Counted from the first letter of the stretch, positions 43,969 through 53,255 are shown. The stretch is DNA of 64,000 nt from Verrucomicrobiia bacterium (GCA_011525695.1 WYBX01000065.1:28483-92482), one strand, 5' to 3'. The notes: generated from the letters alone by a model not told the origin. Translations and numbers: made by a program.

Positions 43969-44847
43969 ATGTCCAAGGTCATCCTCGGTCTCCTCCAGCA
44001 CGCGTGCGGCACCAGTCCCGCGGGCAATTTGAAGAAGGCCCTTGAGCTCGCGGAGCGCGCGGCCAAGGGCGGTGCGAACATCATCTGCACGCAGGAGCTG
44101 TTTCGCTCGCAGTATTTCTGCCAGGCGGAAAACCATGAGTACTTCAAACTGGCGGAACCGATTCCCGGGCCCAGCACGCAGGCGTTTCAGAAGATCGCCC
44201 GCAAGTACGGTTGCGTGATCATCGCCTCGCTCTTCGAGAAGCGCGCGGCGGGGCTGTACCACAATACCGCGGCGATCATTGATGCGGGCGGACGGCTGCT
44301 CGGGCGCTATCGCAAGATGCACATTCCGGACGATCCGCTCTACTACGAGAAGTTCTACTTCACGCCGGGCGACACCGGGTTCAGGGCCTGGGATACGAAG
44401 TTCGGGAAAATCGGGGTGCTGGTGTGCTGGGACCAGTGGTACCCGGAGGGAGCGCGGCTGACGGCGATGCAGGGCGCCGAGATCCTCTTTTACCCCACCG
44501 CGATTGGCTGGCATCCGGGCGAGAAAGCCAAGCACGGCAAGAACCAGCACGGCGCCTGGGAACTCATCCAGCGCAGCCATGCGGTGGCCAATGGATGCTA
44601 TGTGGCGGCAGTGAACCGGATTGGGCTGGAACGGCCGGAGGGCGGCGACGGGATCGAATTCTGGGGACAGAGTTTCGTTGCTGGCACGAGCGGGGAAATC
44701 CTGGCCAAGGGTGGCACCGACCGGGAGGAGGTCATGCTGGTGCCGGTGGATCTCGGCAAGGTGGACGCCACGCGCACCCATTGGCCATTCCTGCGGGATC
44801 GCCGGATTGATGCCTATGGCGATCTGACGAAGCGGTTCATCGACTAG
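43969..44847 (+). CDS. aguB: N-carbamoylputrescine amidase
   Basis: The 292-residue, leaderless product is a cytoplasmic nitrilase-superfamily amidase. The triad is E43 in CTQELFRSQYF, K116 in YRKMHIPDDP and C153 in VLVCWDQWYPE, and IPDDPLYYEKFYF and GFRAWDTKFGKIGVL match N-carbamoylputrescine amidases, which convert N-carbamoylputrescine to putrescine in the agmatine deiminase route to polyamines. The expected partner aguA (agmatine deiminase) is not in the window. A 10-bp-stem hairpin follows the stop codon directly. Confidence 0.92.
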   Translation: MSKVILGLLQHACGTSPAGNLKKALELAERAAKGGANIICTQELFRSQYFCQAENHEYFKLAEPIPGPSTQAFQKIARKYGCVIIASLFEKRAAGLYHNTAAIIDAGGRLLGRYRKMHIPDDPLYYEKFYFTPGDTGFRAWDTKFGKIGVLVCWDQWYPEGARLTAMQGAEILFYPTAIGWHPGEKAKHGKNQHGAWELIQRSHAVANGCYVAAVNRIGLERPEGGDGIEFWGQSFVAGTSGEILAKGGTDREEVMLVPVDLGKVDATRTHWPFLRDRRIDAYGDLTKRFID

Positions 44848-44870
44848 AGGAATCGCGCGGCGCGATTCCT
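44848..44870. terminator. stem-loop directly after aguB
   Basis: Exact 10-nt arms AGGAATCGCG (44848-44857) and CGCGATTCCT (44861-44870) flank a 3-nt loop, starting on the base after the stop codon. Only two T residues follow, so it is not a classical intrinsic terminator. It resembles the post-stop hairpin of the TonB receptor. Confidence 0.65.
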
Positions 44871-45017
44871 TCGGCGCCGCTCCGCGGCGAGTCCTGGCGG
44901 TCTGCGCGCAGTCGCCGGAGCCAGATCGAGGAATCCTGGAGGTGGAGGAAAACCAACTCTGGCCGGGAAAACCGGATTGAAGTCGCCGCCCGCGGGTTGT
45001 TGGGCACAGTCGCGGCA

Positions 45018-45485
45018 ATGAGTCGATTCCTGATGCTGTTGCTCGCGGTCGGTTTGAGTGCGCTTACGGGTTGTGGATCCTTTCCTGATACCGCCGAGGC
45101 GATGCGCCAACGGCTCGCCGGCCGCGATGAGACGCGCGCCCGGGCCTATGACGCGCCGCAGCGAGCCACTTACGAGGCGCTCCGAACGGCCGCCGGCCGG
45201 ATGGGTTACCGCTTTGTTCGCGGCGGAGCCGCGCAGGGCGAGTTCGAGGCCGTGAGCGGGCTCGGCCGCGGTGAGGACATCGGCACGGCGCGGCAGCTGG
45301 TCATCAGGGCGTGGCTCGAGCCCAACCCGGAGGGCGGCACGCAGCTGACCGTCCGGATCTCCGAAATCATCGAAAGCGATTCCAGCAATCACCCGGGCAT
45401 GGCTACAGAAACGCCTTTGCGAGACACTCCCCAGTATGAGGTGCTCTTCCGGACGGTCGACGAGGTCCTCAAAGGGGTGCGGTGA
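45018..45485 (+). CDS. small lipoprotein of unknown function
   Basis: From ATG 45018 the 155-residue product has a hydrophobic leader and lipobox LTGC (Cys at about residue 19), so it should be lipid-anchored. The mature part begins with a helical, Arg-rich region and continues with a beta-rich stretch AWLEPNPEGGTQLTVRISEI. I do not recognise the family. An earlier start at 44997 gives seven extra residues that are not needed. It lies between aguB and rpsA, in its own transcription unit. Confidence 0.75.
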   Translation: MSRFLMLLLAVGLSALTGCGSFPDTAEAMRQRLAGRDETRARAYDAPQRATYEALRTAAGRMGYRFVRGGAAQGEFEAVSGLGRGEDIGTARQLVIRAWLEPNPEGGTQLTVRISEIIESDSSNHPGMATETPLRDTPQYEVLFRTVDEVLKGVR

Positions 45486-45841
45486 TCGTCAGTCGAGGAA
45501 TGAAGTGCTGGCGCGGCAAACCGCTGCAATTCAAAGGCTAGATTGCTTCGAGTGCCGACTGCCTGCCGCCCGGATACGGCCGCGTCGCGCGGGTCAGCCG
45601 GGAGGCTGAAGGGATTCTGCAGTTCCTTACGTGTCGAACTTCGGGCTTGCGGCGGACCTCACCGGCGGGGACTGTGACCGTTCGCGGCGGTTCTCTAGGA
45701 CAGGTTGGCGTTGCCGCGATGCTCCCGTCGACCTGAAACGCTGGTATAACCATCAACCAATCCGGCCGTGCTTAAACGCGCGGCCGACCCGTCGGATGGG
45801 CGTGATCTGGAGCAGGAACGCACGTCCGACGTATTCGTTAT
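45486..45841. promoter_or_regulatory. rpsA leader region with extended -10 element
   Basis: The 356-bp gap contains TGGTATAAC at 45742-45750, an extended -10 motif (TGN + TATAAC), giving a leader of about 85 nt to the rpsA ATG. No Shine-Dalgarno-like sequence is seen just before the start, as is also known for S1 genes in enterobacteria, where special translational autoregulation occurs. The rest holds nothing recognisable. Confidence 0.45.
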
Positions 45842-47512
45842 ATGAGTTCCGTAATGCAAGATCTCCTGGCGCAGTCCTCCTTCGACAAGCTGAAGGAAGG
45901 CGCGATTGTCCCGGGCGTCATCACCGAAATCCGCCAGAATGAGGTCGTCGTCGATATCGGCGGCAAGTCCGAAGGCGTCATACCCGCCAACGAGTTCATC
46001 GACATCGGTGAACTCCAGATTGGCTCCACCATCGAGGTGCTGGTCGAGAAGCTGGAGGACAAGAGCGGTGCTCCGGTCCTCTCGTTCGACAAGGCCGAGC
46101 AGAAGAAGAACTGGGACAACATCCTGACCAAGTTCCCGGAGGGCTCCGTGGCCACCGGCCGGGTCAAGGCCAAGGTCAAGGGCGGACTGATCATCTCGAT
46201 CGGCGTCGACGCCTTCATGCCGGCCTCGCACATCGACATCCAGCCGCCCAAGAACCTCGACCAGTACGTGGGGCAGACCTACGACTTCAAGGTTCTCAAA
46301 ATCAATCTCGACCGGAAGAACATCGTTCTTTCCCGCCGCGAACTGATCGAGCAGCAGCGTACCGAGAAGCGCCGCAACCTCCTCGATTCCATCCAGCCCG
46401 GCCAGATTCGCCGCGGCGTCGTCAAGAACATCACCGATTTCGGTGCGTTCATCGATCTCGATGGCATGGACGGCCTGCTGCACATCACCGACATGTCCTG
46501 GGGCCGGATCTCGCACCCGAGCGAAATGCTCAAGCAGGGCGAGGAGGTCCAGGTTATGATCATCGAGGTGAACCGCGAGAAGGAGCGGGTCTCCCTTGGG
46601 CTGAAGCAGACGACCAAGAACCCGTGGGACGAAATCGATCGGAAGTATCCGGTCGGAGCGAAGGTCCACGGCCGGGTCGTCAACCTGGTCCCCTACGGCG
46701 CGTTCGTGGAAATCGAACCCGGCGTCGAAGGCCTCGTGCACATCACCGAGATGTCCTGGACGAAGCGGATCACCAAGCCGTCCGAGCTGCTCAAGGTCGG
46801 CCAGGAACTCGATGCGGTGGTCCTCGGGATCCAGAAGGAGGAACAGAAGATTTCGCTCGGCCTCCGCCAGCTCGAACCGAACCCGTGGGACATGGTCCGG
46901 CACAATTACCCGATTGGCGCCCGCGTCCGCGGCAAGGTTCGCAACATGACCACCTACGGCGCCTTCATCGAACTCGAGGAAGGCATCGACGGCATGGTTC
47001 ACGTCTCGGACATGAGCTGGACCCGGAAGGTCAATCATCCCTCCGAGGTCCTCAAGAAGGGCGACGAGGTCGACGCGATCGTGCTCGATGTCGATTCGAA
47101 CCAGCAGCGAATCAGCCTGGGCATGAAGCAGCTGGCGACCGACCCGTGGAGCGACATCGACGCCTTCTTCAAGATTGGCGATGTGGTGACCGGCAACGTC
47201 ACGAAGATCACCTCGTTCGGCGCATTCGTCGAGCTGAAGGACGGGATCGACGGGCTGGTGCACATCTCGCAGATCAGCGAGGAGCGGATCGACAAGGTGA
47301 AGGACGTCCTCAAGCCGGGCCAGGAGGTTTCGGCGCGCGTGATCAAGATCGATCGCGAGGAACGGCGGCTCGGACTGTCGATCAAGGCGGCGAACTATTC
47401 GGATTCGCAGCTCGCGGCCGAGACCTCGGCCTACGAGCAGCTGAACCGCAGTGCCGGCAACGACATGATGAACCTCGGCGACATTCTCGACGAGGCAGCC
47501 AAGAAGGAATGA
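45842..47512 (+). CDS. rpsA: 30S ribosomal protein S1
   Basis: The 556-residue product has six S1 RNA-binding repeats (about residues 18-86, 104-170, 189-258, 276-345, 363-432 and 449-518). Repeated hallmarks are FGAFI(D/E)L, GLLHIT, DMSW and ISLGMKQL-type endings. Six-domain S1 helps mRNA binding to the 30S subunit. Its length and order match the usual form. There is no obvious Shine-Dalgarno before the ATG. A near-ideal intrinsic terminator follows about 50 bp after the stop, so the gene seems monocistronic. Confidence 0.97.
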   Translation: MSSVMQDLLAQSSFDKLKEGAIVPGVITEIRQNEVVVDIGGKSEGVIPANEFIDIGELQIGSTIEVLVEKLEDKSGAPVLSFDKAEQKKNWDNILTKFPEGSVATGRVKAKVKGGLIISIGVDAFMPASHIDIQPPKNLDQYVGQTYDFKVLKINLDRKNIVLSRRELIEQQRTEKRRNLLDSIQPGQIRRGVVKNITDFGAFIDLDGMDGLLHITDMSWGRISHPSEMLKQGEEVQVMIIEVNREKERVSLGLKQTTKNPWDEIDRKYPVGAKVHGRVVNLVPYGAFVEIEPGVEGLVHITEMSWTKRITKPSELLKVGQELDAVVLGIQKEEQKISLGLRQLEPNPWDMVRHNYPIGARVRGKVRNMTTYGAFIELEEGIDGMVHVSDMSWTRKVNHPSEVLKKGDEVDAIVLDVDSNQQRISLGMKQLATDPWSDIDAFFKIGDVVTGNVTKITSFGAFVELKDGIDGLVHISQISEERIDKVKDVLKPGQEVSARVIKIDREERRLGLSIKAANYSDSQLAAETSAYEQLNRSAGNDMMNLGDILDEAAKKE

Positions 47513-47564
47513 GGCTGGCAGCCGTTCATTGAGTGCCGCCATCCCGGCACGCCAGAATTCAAGA

Positions 47565-47594
47565 CCGCCCGGAGCAATCCGGGCGGTTTTTTTT
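47565..47594 (+). terminator. Rho-independent terminator of rpsA
   Basis: The stem CCGCCCGGA (47565-47573) pairs perfectly with TCCGGGCGG (47578-47586) around a GCAA loop and is followed by eight T residues (47587-47594). This is the clearest intrinsic terminator in the window. Confidence 0.95.
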
Positions 47595-47613
47595 GCAGTC
47601 CACCATGCATTTC

Positions 47614-47757
47614 AACCGCGAAGGGCGCGAAGGTTCGCGAAGTGAAAACAAGGGATTCCGAACCGTCTTTCATCCTCACCAAATGGTGAGCCGCATCATG
47701 GTATTCCGGACTGGCGCGCGCTCTGAAATTTCGCGCTGCTTCGCGTTCTTCGCGGTT
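47614..47757. repeat. long imperfect fold-back repeat of CGCGAAG units
   Basis: The left arm AACCGCGAAGGGCGCGAAG (47614-47632) and its extension TTCGCGAA are mirrored by a right arm TTCGCGCTGCTTCGCGTTC with TTCGCGGTT ending at 47757. The arms are about 28 nt each and about 85% complementary by eye, separated by roughly 90 bp. It lies between the terminator of rpsA and the sulfatase gene end. Confidence 0.65.
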
Positions 47758-47775
47758 CCCAAATGAATTCTTGGC

Positions 47776-49242
47776 TCAGATCTTCTCTTTGGATCGGTCC
47801 TTCCTCCCGCCCTTCTTCTTGTTCTTCTTGAGGGGTGGAGCGGTACCGCTGTTCTTCTCCGGCATCGGCGCCTGGATTGCTTCCCGCCACGCCAGGAGTC
47901 GCGCATGCATTTCCTGCGCCCGGACGGTTTCGGTTGACGCCAGGTTTCGGGTTTCGCCGATGTCGTCGCGGAGATTGTAGAGTTCAAGCCGGCCGTCCTC
48001 GAGGAATTCCATGAGCTTCCAGTCGCCGGCCTGAACCAGGCTGACCGGCGTAGTCCGCCAGGCATCCGGCCCGGCTCCGAGATAACCGGGAAAATGCTGA
48101 AAGATTGCCTCGCGTTTGAGGCTGGCGTCGGGTTTCCGAAACAAGGGCAGGAGACTCTCGCCATCGAACACCTGGGATTCGGGCAGCTTGCCGCGGGTCA
48201 AGGCCACGAGAGTTGGGAAGATGTCGACGTGGATTGACGGCACATCGCAGGCGGTGCCCGGCGGGACGATGCCCGGCCAGCGCACGATGAAGGGAACGCG
48301 GGTGCCTCCCTCGTAAAGGCTGCCCTTGCCGCTGCGGAGCGGGGCGTTGTCGGTGATGCTGTTGCTCTTTTGGATCCCCTCACGGTCATAGCCTCCGACG
48401 CCGCCGTTGTCGCTGGTGAAGATGAGCACGGTATTTTCCGTGAGTTTTAGCTCGTCGATCGTCCGCATGATGCGGCCGACGCTTTCGTCGACGCTGGCAA
48501 TCATTGCGGCATAGACCGGATCGTGATGCCCGCCGGCGGCCGGCTTGTCCTTGAACTTCGCGACCAACTCCGGCTTGGCGTGGTGGGGCGCATGCACGCC
48601 GAAATGCGGCAGGTAGAGAAAAAACGGTCCGTTGCGATGACGGGTGATGAAGTCGACCGCGCGATCGGTGAGGAAATCGGCGAGGTATTGGCCCTTGGGA
48701 ACGGTGACGGGAGGCGTGGTCTCGAAATTGAAATGGGCGCCCTGGCTGACGATGGCTTCGTCGAACCCGCGGCGACCGGGATGATAAGGTCCATCATTCC
48801 CGAGGTGCCATTTCCCGAACATCCCGGTGGCAAAGCCCGCCGCCTTCATCGCCGCCGGCAGGAGCACCCGATCCAGCGGTAGTTGGGTGACGTTCGGCAC
48901 TGGCCGGAGCGGGCGCCGGCTCCAGTCAAAACGATCGATTCCGCCCACGGTGTAAACGCCGGTCCGGGGAGCATATTGCCCCGTCATCAGGGCAGCCCGG
49001 GTGGGGGCGCAATTCTGGTGGTGGTGATGATTCGTCAGCCTCATCCCCTGCGAGGCGAGCCGATCGATGTTGGGCGTCTCGTAGTAGCGGCTGCCGAAGC
49101 AGGCTAGGTCGGTGTACCCCAGATCGTCGGCCATGATGAAGATCACATTGGGCGGGGCAGCGGGAGCCGGAACGGAGGCGGACAGGATGGGGAGGGCAAA
49201 AACAAATGCGGGGACGAGCGCGACGTGCAGGGGAAAGTGCAT
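47776..49242 (-). CDS. secreted type I sulfatase with Lys-rich tail
   Basis: From ATG 49242 the 488-residue product has a signal peptide (about 1-29), metal-binding MADDLGYTDLACFGS, formylglycine signature CAPTRAALMTG (Cys 78, Thr in place of the usual Ser) and YHPGRRGFDEA, GKWHLG and TSDNGGVGG blocks. It ends with a Lys/Arg-rich tail GTAPPLKKNKKKGGRKDRSK. The latter may be an electrostatic retention signal for anionic, sulfated glycan. The open frame extends upstream, but only this ATG gives a signal peptide. Maturation needs an FGE-like enzyme from elsewhere. Confidence 0.93.
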   Translation of the reverse strand: MHFPLHVALVPAFVFALPILSASVPAPAAPPNVIFIMADDLGYTDLACFGSRYYETPNIDRLASQGMRLTNHHHHQNCAPTRAALMTGQYAPRTGVYTVGGIDRFDWSRRPLRPVPNVTQLPLDRVLLPAAMKAAGFATGMFGKWHLGNDGPYHPGRRGFDEAIVSQGAHFNFETTPPVTVPKGQYLADFLTDRAVDFITRHRNGPFFLYLPHFGVHAPHHAKPELVAKFKDKPAAGGHHDPVYAAMIASVDESVGRIMRTIDELKLTENTVLIFTSDNGGVGGYDREGIQKSNSITDNAPLRSGKGSLYEGGTRVPFIVRWPGIVPPGTACDVPSIHVDIFPTLVALTRGKLPESQVFDGESLLPLFRKPDASLKREAIFQHFPGYLGAGPDAWRTTPVSLVQAGDWKLMEFLEDGRLELYNLRDDIGETRNLASTETVRAQEMHARLLAWREAIQAPMPEKNSGTAPPLKKNKKKGGRKDRSKEKI

Positions 49243-49731
49243 GATGGCATGACGCCTGGAATCCCAGGGCGAGTTACATCCGAAGGATCGATCACGCCGT
49301 GCAGAGAACCTGGCAGTGGTGGGGTCTTGCCGCCCTGCGAGGCCGGTGGCGAGCAAGCCGCCCCGCATCAGGTCGAGGCGCAGCGCGCATTCGACCGGGT
49401 GGAAGAGAATGCAATTCGAATTGAATTTCGCCGGTCGGAGACGCGGCGCTACGGCGGGCCGGCCCTCTGGCGGGTCCGGAGATCGTTGGCGCGTGCGGTT
49501 GCCTGGGGTAGCGCCGGTTTTCAACCGGCGAAAAGCGTTCCGAATCACATATTCCGCCAGATGGGTTGTGAGGTATGGCGTCTCGCCGCTTGCGGTGGAA
49601 AGGAGCGTCAAGATGCCGCTGCAACGTCAGATGGTTGCGCGCAGCCGTTTTCGTCACGATTTCGCAGGACGGGCCCGGGCCGGTGCGCTCCAAGGCCCCG
49701 AGCGAGCGGCAGCCCCGATCCGGGAAGGCGA
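49243..49731. repeat. gene-free gap with short repeats
   Basis: No gene is supported. Visible items are the hairpin CGCCGGTTTTCAACCGGCG near 49513-49531 (8-bp stem, 3-nt loop) and the 12-bp perfect palindrome CAATTCGAATTG near 49411-49422. They resemble dispersed intergenic elements, not an operator with a known partner. Confidence 0.55.
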
Positions 49732-51174
49732 TCAACGATTGCTGGTAGCCTCAGCCGGGACTGCCGAGGCCCGAACGGGGGGGATGAGGGAATGAATCGC
49801 GGCGATGCTTGCGGCAGTGACCTCGGCGGGTTTGCGCTCGCCGTTCACCTCGACCAGCAGCCCCGCATTGCGATAAAACTCGATCAACGGCTCGGTCTGA
49901 CGGTGGAACGTGGCGAGTCGTGCCCGGACGGTGCTCGCACTGTCGTCAGCGCGCTGGTACAGCGCCCCCGAGCAGTGGTCGCATACGCCGGGAACCCGCG
50001 GCTGCTTGTACTGGGTGTGATAGGGCGCCTGGCATTTCTCACAGATCAGCCGACCGGAAAGGCGTTCGACGATCGCTTCATCGGGCACGTTGATATAGAG
50101 GACCCCGGTCAACCGGCGGCGTTGCCGGCCCATGATGTCCATCAGCGCCTGAGCCTGGTGCAGGTTGCGCGGGAATCCGTCGAGTACGCAGCCGTCCTGG
50201 ACATCGGTTCGGGCGAGCCGCTCCTCCACCATGGCGTCGGTGACGTCGTCCGGCACCAATTCGCCCCGATCCATGTAGGTGCGGGCGAGTTTGCCGAGCT
50301 CGGTCGAGCGGCGCAGGTTGTCGCGGAAGAGGTCGCCCGTGGCGATATGCGGCAGCTTGAATTCGCGACAGAGCTGCTCGGCCTGGGTCCCCTTGCCGGA
50401 ACCTGGCGCGCCGAAGAGCACGAGATCCAGGGTCGGCCGGGCGAGATGGACCGGGGTGGGGTGCACGACCGCGACCCGCGGCAAGGCGGCCACTTCCTGC
50501 GGGGTCGCAAAGCCGTAGGTGCGATTCCGCACTCCCTCGAGGGCACGGATCAGCCGCGCATCCACCTCCGCGATGGATTCCTCGCCGGAAATGATGACAA
50601 GCTTCCCGGCGGCGGAATAGTAGTCGAGGACGGGGCCGGCGCTGCGATGAAACACCCGCAGCCGCGCACGAGTGAGCTCGGTCGAGTCGTCCGGCCGGTG
50701 ATAGAGTTCGCCGCCGCATTCGTCACAGACTCCGTACACCTCGGGCGGCCGGGTGGTCTGGTGATAGGGGGTCTGGCAGCTCCGGCAGATGAAGCGGCCG
50801 GAGAGCCGTTTGACGACCTCGTCGTCCGAGACCTGCAGGTAGATGACGGCGTCGAGGGAACGATCGAAGCGGCCCAGCAACTCGTCGAGGAACCGGGCCT
50901 GGGCGGCGGTGCGTGGAAAGCCATCGAAGAGCGTGCCGCGTTCCGGCGGCACCCGGTTCAACCATTCCTCGATCATCGCGTCGACAATCTCGTCGGGGAC
51001 GAGTTCGCCCTGCTCCATATACTTGCGGGCGAGAATCCCGAGCGCGGTGTGGCTTTGCAGGTTGTCCCGGAACAGGTCGCCGGTGGCGACGTGACGCAGC
51101 CGGAAGCGCGCACACAAGCTCGAGGCATGCGAGCCTTTGCCAACACCAGAGGGGCCGATAATCGCGAGGTTCAT
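49732..51174 (-). CDS. adk: tandem-fused double adenylate kinase
   Basis: The 480-residue product contains two complete adenylate kinase units, residues about 1-215 and 249-465. Each has a P-loop (GPSGVGKGS at 7-15; GAPGSGKGT at 255-263), the ATGDLFRDNL AMP-binding segment, the DGFPR motif, and a zinc-type LID with four Cys (130, 133, 150, 153; 378, 381, 398, 401). Since both copies keep nucleotide-binding and Arg residues, both may be active. The enzyme interconverts ATP + AMP and two ADP. A single-copy adk is normal (about 215 residues), so this fusion is unusual. No other adk is in the window. Spacers of about 35 residues join the halves. Confidence 0.9.
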   Translation of the reverse strand: MNLAIIGPSGVGKGSHASSLCARFRLRHVATGDLFRDNLQSHTALGILARKYMEQGELVPDEIVDAMIEEWLNRVPPERGTLFDGFPRTAAQARFLDELLGRFDRSLDAVIYLQVSDDEVVKRLSGRFICRSCQTPYHQTTRPPEVYGVCDECGGELYHRPDDSTELTRARLRVFHRSAGPVLDYYSAAGKLVIISGEESIAEVDARLIRALEGVRNRTYGFATPQEVAALPRVAVVHPTPVHLARPTLDLVLFGAPGSGKGTQAEQLCREFKLPHIATGDLFRDNLRRSTELGKLARTYMDRGELVPDDVTDAMVEERLARTDVQDGCVLDGFPRNLHQAQALMDIMGRQRRRLTGVLYINVPDEAIVERLSGRLICEKCQAPYHTQYKQPRVPGVCDHCSGALYQRADDSASTVRARLATFHRQTEPLIEFYRNAGLLVEVNGERKPAEVTAASIAAIHSLIPPVRASAVPAEATSNR

Positions 51175-51519
51175 GTTGAAGATCGTGACGGCCGGGAGTG
51201 CGGTTCAACCGCGGCCGTGAAATATCAGCCGCATCCCAGTCTGGTGCGGCGTCGTGGGGGTGTCATGGGCAGAAAACGAATCCCAGGAGGCGGTCAGCTT
51301 CCGGGGTAACTGGGTCGTTTTCATTGTCCCTTGGAGTTGATAACGAGCATCGCATCGGTGCCGCAGGAGGTCTCCGCATTATTTGACTTTCGCGGCGCGC
51401 ATCCTGCGGCGCAGTGCGATTAGGTGTCGCAGTTGCGACATCGGATCGCATGCCTGGGGAGCCGATGATAGTGCCGCTCGTGCGTAGCGGGGGCGGAGCG
51501 AAGCGGGAGCGACAGGAGT
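51175..51519. other. gene-free gap
   Basis: I see no gene or clear regulatory signal in these 345 bp. A TAGCGGGGGCGGAGCGAAGC-like stretch near 51487-51506 is a low-complexity purine-rich run. Confidence 0.4.
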
Positions 51520-53130
51520 CTATTGCGACCGCTTTGCCTTGGCGCGCGCCTGCCGGTGCCGCTGCAACTCGTCCCATTCCCAGACCCCGGCCTGGGAAGC
51601 CCACTCCTGCCAGTGGGCAGCCAGTGCGCGGACCCGGTCCGGATGCTGATCCGCCAGATCACGAGTCTCGGTGCGATCGGTGGCCAGATGATAGAGCGCC
51701 CACGGCTCGCGGCCGCGGGTGACGGCTTTCCAGTCGCCCAGCCGAACGGCCTTGTTGCCCTCGTGCTCCCAGCAGAGCGCGGCCGGCGGCATGGCGCGGT
51801 TCTGAAAAGCCGGCACGAGGCTTCGGCCGGCGAGCGGCAGGAGCGGTCGATCCTTGAACGCCGGCGGATGCGATGTGCCGGCGAGTTCGAGCAGCGTCGG
51901 CATGATATCGATGACATGCCCTGGCTGGGTGCGGAGTTCGCCCCGGGCCGCAATGCCGGCGGGCCAGTGAACGATCAATGGGCTGGCAATGCCGCCCTCG
52001 TGGGTGGCCTTCTTGAATTTCCGGAACGGGGTATCCGCGGCGTTTGCCCATTCCAATCCTGCGCTCGCATACGAGCGGGCGGTGCCGAGCGGAGCGCCCG
52101 GGACGCCCCGGCTGAATCCGCCCGGACCGCCCTCGGCGGAGCTGCCATTGTCAGAGAGGAAGAGCAGCAGCGTGTTTTCGAACTGGCCGAGCTCCTTCAG
52201 CTTTGCGATCAGCCGCCCCACGTTCTGATCGATGCAGTCGATCTGGGCCGCGTAGATTTCCATCCGCCGGGCGAGATCGCTGCGCGCAGGTTCCGGCATG
52301 TCCGTCCACGCCTTCGCCTCCGGGTCCCGCGGGCTCAGTACCGTATCCGATGGAATGAGCCCCATCTCCCGTTGCCGGGCGAAACGGCGCGACCGGATGA
52401 CGTCCCAGCCCTCGTCGTAGCGGCCCGCATATTTCGCGATGTCGGCCGGCTTGGCCTGGAGCGGCCAGTGCGGCGCGATGTGGGCCAGGTAAAGAAAGAA
52501 TGGTCGTTTCGTTCGGGTGACGGCCGCCTCGACAAACTCCAGCGCGTGATCGGTAAACGTATCCGTGACGTAGAGATCGTCCGGCGGCGCGACGCGCTCA
52601 TTATCCTCCACGAAGAATCGCTCGCTTCGAATCTCGAGCGTTTCCTTGAAGTAGAAACCGCCGCCCGAGGGCGTTCCCCAGAAGCGGTCAAAGCCGCGAT
52701 CCGCCGGCCAGCGGCCGGGTTCGGAACCGACATGCCACTTCCCGGTCATCAGCGTCGTGTAGCCCGCGGGCCTCAGGGCTTCGGCCAGCGTGACGCACCG
52801 GTCGTTCAGGAAGCCCTGGTAGGAAGGGATGCCATCGTTGGCCACCATGTGGCCGATTCCGGCCTGGTGCTGGTACAATCCGGTGAGCAGCGCGGCGCGC
52901 GTGGGACAGCAGCGGGCGGTATTATAGAAATGGGTGAAGCGCAGCCCGCCGCGGGCGAGTGCGTCGAGTTGCGGGGTCTCGATTTCACTGCCGTAACAGC
53001 CCAGATCGGACCAGCCCATGTCGTCCGCCATGATGATGATGAAATTGGGACGATCCGTTTCGGCGGCGAAACCGGCGGTGCACGCAAGGCCGGCGGTGAA
53101 CAGCAACGACAGCAAATTTGTTCGTTTCAT
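51520..53130 (-). CDS. secreted type I sulfatase
   Basis: From ATG 53130 the 536-residue product has a signal peptide (about 1-23), IIIMADDMGWSDLGCYGSE and the formylglycine motif CCPTRAALLTG with Cys 74. Blocks GYTTLMTGKWHVG and LFLSDNGSSAEGG complete the family pattern. It belongs to the arylsulfatase-like group. It is the last of three adjacent same-strand sulfatase genes, separated from the next upstream gene by about 217 bp that carries repeats. Confidence 0.93.
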   Translation of the reverse strand: MKRTNLLSLLFTAGLACTAGFAAETDRPNFIIIMADDMGWSDLGCYGSEIETPQLDALARGGLRFTHFYNTARCCPTRAALLTGLYQHQAGIGHMVANDGIPSYQGFLNDRCVTLAEALRPAGYTTLMTGKWHVGSEPGRWPADRGFDRFWGTPSGGGFYFKETLEIRSERFFVEDNERVAPPDDLYVTDTFTDHALEFVEAAVTRTKRPFFLYLAHIAPHWPLQAKPADIAKYAGRYDEGWDVIRSRRFARQREMGLIPSDTVLSPRDPEAKAWTDMPEPARSDLARRMEIYAAQIDCIDQNVGRLIAKLKELGQFENTLLLFLSDNGSSAEGGPGGFSRGVPGAPLGTARSYASAGLEWANAADTPFRKFKKATHEGGIASPLIVHWPAGIAARGELRTQPGHVIDIMPTLLELAGTSHPPAFKDRPLLPLAGRSLVPAFQNRAMPPAALCWEHEGNKAVRLGDWKAVTRGREPWALYHLATDRTETRDLADQHPDRVRALAAHWQEWASQAGVWEWDELQRHRQARAKAKRSQ

Positions 53131-53201
53131 CGGGTGGCGCGATGGCTGATACCATCCGGCTGAATCAGGATTGGACACACCGCGGCGGCCGCAACCAAAA
53201 C

Positions 53202-53255
53202 AGTAGCGAGCATCGAGTAGCGAGTAGCGAGCATGATGGTTTTCTCAAAACCATC
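53202..53255. repeat. GTAGCGA repeats and a perfect 9-bp hairpin
   Basis: AGTAGCGAGCATCGAGTAGC with more AGTAGCGAG units runs through 53202-53233 and is followed by a perfect hairpin GATGGTTTT/AAAACCATC (53235-53243 and 53247-53255) with a CTC loop. The AGTAGCGAG word is also used in the larger inverted repeat at 58082-58256. Confidence 0.65.

Noticed and set aside
45695..47542. Long minus-strand open frame opposite rpsA
   Set aside because: It mirrors the six S1 repeats as Leu/Asp-rich antisense peptide. rpsA itself has clear S1 domains and its own terminator.
49225..51309. Plus-strand open frame opposite the double adenylate kinase
   Set aside because: It covers the kinase gene in antisense and has no domain of its own, while the kinase has two complete motif sets.
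51523..53163. Plus-strand open frame opposite a sulfatase
   Set aside because: It is the antisense shadow of a sulfatase with signal peptide and formylglycine motif.
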